From: JAGORL01 sp964372415
Lineage (GTDB): Bacteria; Patescibacteriota; Patescibacteriia; UBA9934
Reading direction: 5' to 3'
NCBI GenBank assembly: GCA_964372415.1
Contig: CAYJQH010000008.1
Coordinates: 1-40,474, forward strand
DNA length: 40,474 nt
Shown here: in pieces, positions 39,346 through 40,474 of the stretch
How the letters are laid out: each line of letters opens with the position of its first letter
How positions within the stretch are numbered: position 1 is the stretch's first letter
The notes under the pieces: generated by a model
Seen by the model: only the letters and a program-made list of their open reading frames with translations
Databases searched by the model: none
What the model was told of the DNA's origin: nothing
Position numbers and translations under genes: made by a program

Positions 39346-39565
39346 CGTCATTGCGAGGAGGCCCGAAGGGCCGACGAAGCAATCTTAAACATATGGATGA
39401 ACGCCGCTACTTCGTCTACATCCTGATGAATCCACGAAACACGGTACTCTACACCGGGATGACGGGTGATCTAGCATCTCGTATCGACTCTCGTGGAATG
39501 ATATTTCCGATCAATTAGCATGAGATTGCTTCGGTCGGTGATAAAGATTCTCCCTCGCAATGACG
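39346..39565. mobile_element. Inverted-repeat element carrying a truncated GIY-YIG ORF
   Basis: The left end CGTCATTGCGAGGAGGCCCG...CGAAGCAATCTT (39346-39385) and the right end GAGATTGCTTCGGTCGG...CTCGCAATGACG (39522-39565) are inverted copies: the outer CGTCATTGCGAGG and inner CGAAGCAATCT match. Between them lies a 41-codon ORF. The total of about 220 bp looks like a decayed mobile element or REP-like unit. No target-site duplication was recognised. Confidence 0.65.
39393..39518 (+). pseudogene. Truncated GIY-YIG endonuclease (YhbQ/UPF0213 type)
   Basis: The ORF reads MDERRYFVYILMNPRNTVLY then TGMTGDLASRI. This matches the opening of small GIY-YIG proteins (YYVYIL...LYTGxTxDLxxRI). After residue 31 the expected YEHK...F..KY continuation is replaced by DSRGMIFPIN and a stop. 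The domain is therefore cut to about a third and cannot be a complete nuclease. Confidence 0.65.
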
Positions 39566-39580
39566 AGATTAATTGAATCT

Positions 39581-40006
39581 ATGATCAAAAAAATCAGAAT
39601 GTACGCCGATGGCGGAGCCCGCGGAAATCCAGGACCTGCGGCTGGTGCCGCCGTGCTTTTAGAACTTGAAAAAGATGGGAGTGATGGCGAGGTGATTGCC
39701 GAGGCGGCAAAATATCTGGGAGTAGCCACCAACAATCAGGCAGAGTACACCGGTATTATTGTTGGCCTAGAGAAGGCGCGTGAGCTTGGCTATAACGCAG
39801 TGGATGTTAGATTAGATTCCGAACTTGCTGTCAGACAATTGAACGGAGAGTATCGTGTAAAGAATCCTGAACTAGCAAGATTATTTTTGAAAATTCATAA
39901 TCTTAGCACTCATTTTAGAAGCATTAATTACTCGCATGTTCGCCGCGAATTTAATCATCTGGCGGATGCCGTCGTAAATAAAACGATCGATGCGTATATA
40001 AAATAA
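39581..40006 (+). CDS. RNase HI-like ribonuclease
   Basis: A 141-residue RNase H fold protein that would cut RNA in RNA/DNA hybrids. Active-site acids: YADGGARGNPGPAAG (first Asp), NNQAEYTGIIVGLE (Glu), LDSELAVRQLNG (second Asp) and NHLADAVVNKTID (last Asp). The layout lacks the basic protrusion of E. coli RNase HI, like the short RnhA/YpdQ-type proteins. ATG 39581 is preferred because the earlier ATG at 39560 lies inside the repeat arm; 39599 is also possible. Confidence 0.85.
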   Translation: MIKKIRMYADGGARGNPGPAAGAAVLLELEKDGSDGEVIAEAAKYLGVATNNQAEYTGIIVGLEKARELGYNAVDVRLDSELAVRQLNGEYRVKNPELARLFLKIHNLSTHFRSINYSHVRREFNHLADAVVNKTIDAYIK

Positions 40007-40011
40007 AATCC

Positions 40012-40056
40012 CTCTGCACCCACAACAGGATGGAGGTCCGTTGTGAGAGCGCAGAG
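40012..40056. terminator. Terminator between the RNase H-like gene and the last orphan
   Basis: CTCTGC-ACC-CACAAC pairs with GTTGTG-AGAGC-GCAGAG. On the minus strand the stem is followed by GGATTTTATTTTA. A second perfect hairpin (TGGCGGACAC / GTGTCCGCCA, 40058-40082) lies right after the minus-strand stop. Confidence 0.65.
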
Positions 40057-40085
40057 ATGGCGGACACGATAGGTGTCCGCCAGGA

Positions 40086-40421
40086 TTAGTCCGGCAGGAT
40101 CTGCTGGATGATGGTCCGCGAGTCTACGAACCCGCTGAGGGTTCCGCGAGACCGTACGGCCCGCACGAATTTGTGCACGTCGTGATCTGGATGCACGCCG
40201 TAGAACTCGAGTACTTCAGTGCACTCGAGGGCCGATAGGCCGACGACGTTCACCAAAAAACCGAGCTCGGTACTCGACAATTCCTTGTCGATGTAGCGCA
40301 TGCTTTGTCCGACCGGACGGTCTTTGTCGTCGATGAAGGTGACGAGCAGGCGGCCCTTGAATTTTTCTGTGACTCGCCGCTTTGGCCAGAACCACGAAAA
40401 AAGTCTCCAGAGAAAGCTCAT
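40086..40421 (-). CDS. Orphan hypothetical protein, 111 residues
   Basis: The N-terminus MSFLWRLFSWFWPKRR is aromatic and basic, possibly a membrane-interacting amphipathic helix. Then come a beta-like stretch (FKGRLLVTFIDDKDRPVGQ) and helices (SSTELGFLVNVVGLSALECTEVLEFYGV). No family recognised. The start is set by GGAGG four nt upstream (40426-40430); the ATG eight codons earlier in frame overlaps a dyad. Codon use seems GC-richer than in neighbouring core genes. Confidence 0.7.
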   Translation of the reverse strand: MSFLWRLFSWFWPKRRVTEKFKGRLLVTFIDDKDRPVGQSMRYIDKELSSTELGFLVNVVGLSALECTEVLEFYGVHPDHDVHKFVRAVRSRGTLSGFVDSRTIIQQILPD

Positions 40422-40436
40422 TTTTCCTCCATCGCT

Positions 40437-40464
40437 AACCACCAATTCTTGGCAATTGATGGTT
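40437..40464. promoter_or_regulatory. Operator-like dyad upstream of the last orphan gene
   Basis: AACCACCAATT (40437-40447) and AATTGATGGTT (40454-40464) form an 11-bp inverted repeat with one mismatch and a 6-nt centre, 16 nt upstream of the start codon. The promoter hexamers were not identified and may extend beyond the window. Confidence 0.4.
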
Positions 40465-40474
40465 ACTGATGGAT

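Noticed and set aside
40058..40082. Perfect 10-bp hairpin TGGCGGACAC/GTGTCCGCCA as a separate terminator.
   Set aside because: No T-run follows on either strand; treated as an extra stem beside the real terminator at 40012-40056.

Overview
This window reads as a chromosomal segment of a Candidate Phyla Radiation (Patescibacteria) bacterium. The pointers are the C-terminal surface-protein domain at the left edge, a SecA with the insertion typical of this group, a WecA/TagO-like transferase with a GEGGS motif, a membrane-anchored Clp ATPase, and a VirD4-like ATPase paired with a large membrane protein without other secretion genes. UGA is used as a normal stop (secA, murB, recJ), so this is not a lineage that reads UGA as glycine. 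No tRNA, rRNA, CRISPR array, prophage or intact transposase was seen. The phylum call is inference from gene content; I suspect the ABY1 side but cannot show it.

Layout. 1-9.4 kb: end of a secreted or surface protein, rpmB (L28), a GT-B-like glycosyltransferase, a SpoU methyltransferase overlapping tgt, a small membrane protein overlapping a Clp-type ATPase, a polyprenyl-phosphate sugar-1-phosphate transferase and a DUF192 protein. 9.4-12.6 kb: rplU, then dnaB-ybaB-recR on the minus strand. 12.7-19 kb: an amino-acid permease, a small orphan gene, glyA-folD (one-carbon unit supply), and divergent murB-hpf-murC. 19-23.6 kb: a possibly damaged orphan gene, secA-murI and a small coiled-coil gene. 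23.7-31.1 kb: secD-secF, the membrane protein plus VirD4-like ATPase pair, and uppP. 31.1-40.4 kb: an RlmI-like methyltransferase, two small orphan genes, an RluD-like synthase overlapping mnmA, a DedA/VTT-like membrane protein, lepA, recJ, an RNase HI-like gene and more small orphan genes.

The genes fit together as core functions: peptidoglycan precursor supply (murB, murC, murI, uppP, the GT4 transferase), protein export (secA, secDF), translation and RNA modification (rpmB, rplU, hpf, lepA, tgt, mnmA, rlmI-like, rluD-like, SpoU), and replication and repair (dnaB, recR, ybaB, recJ, RNase H).

The most unusual material lies in four layers. First, many core genes have a -10 hexamer followed 9-11 nt later by the start codon and no Shine-Dalgarno sequence, which predicts leaderless mRNAs. 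Six short orphan genes instead have Shine-Dalgarno sites, most with their own -35/-10 promoters and terminators. Second, degenerate heptamer arrays occur in front of genes (CTAG-centred) and, with other sequences, inside tgt and the virD4-like gene. Third, short palindromic repeats occur between genes and apparently in frame inside lepA, mnmA and the rluD-like gene. One inverted-repeat element carries a truncated GIY-YIG nuclease. Fourth, some proteins have odd architectures: SecD carries a parvulin region, and TGT lacks every recognisable zinc ligand.
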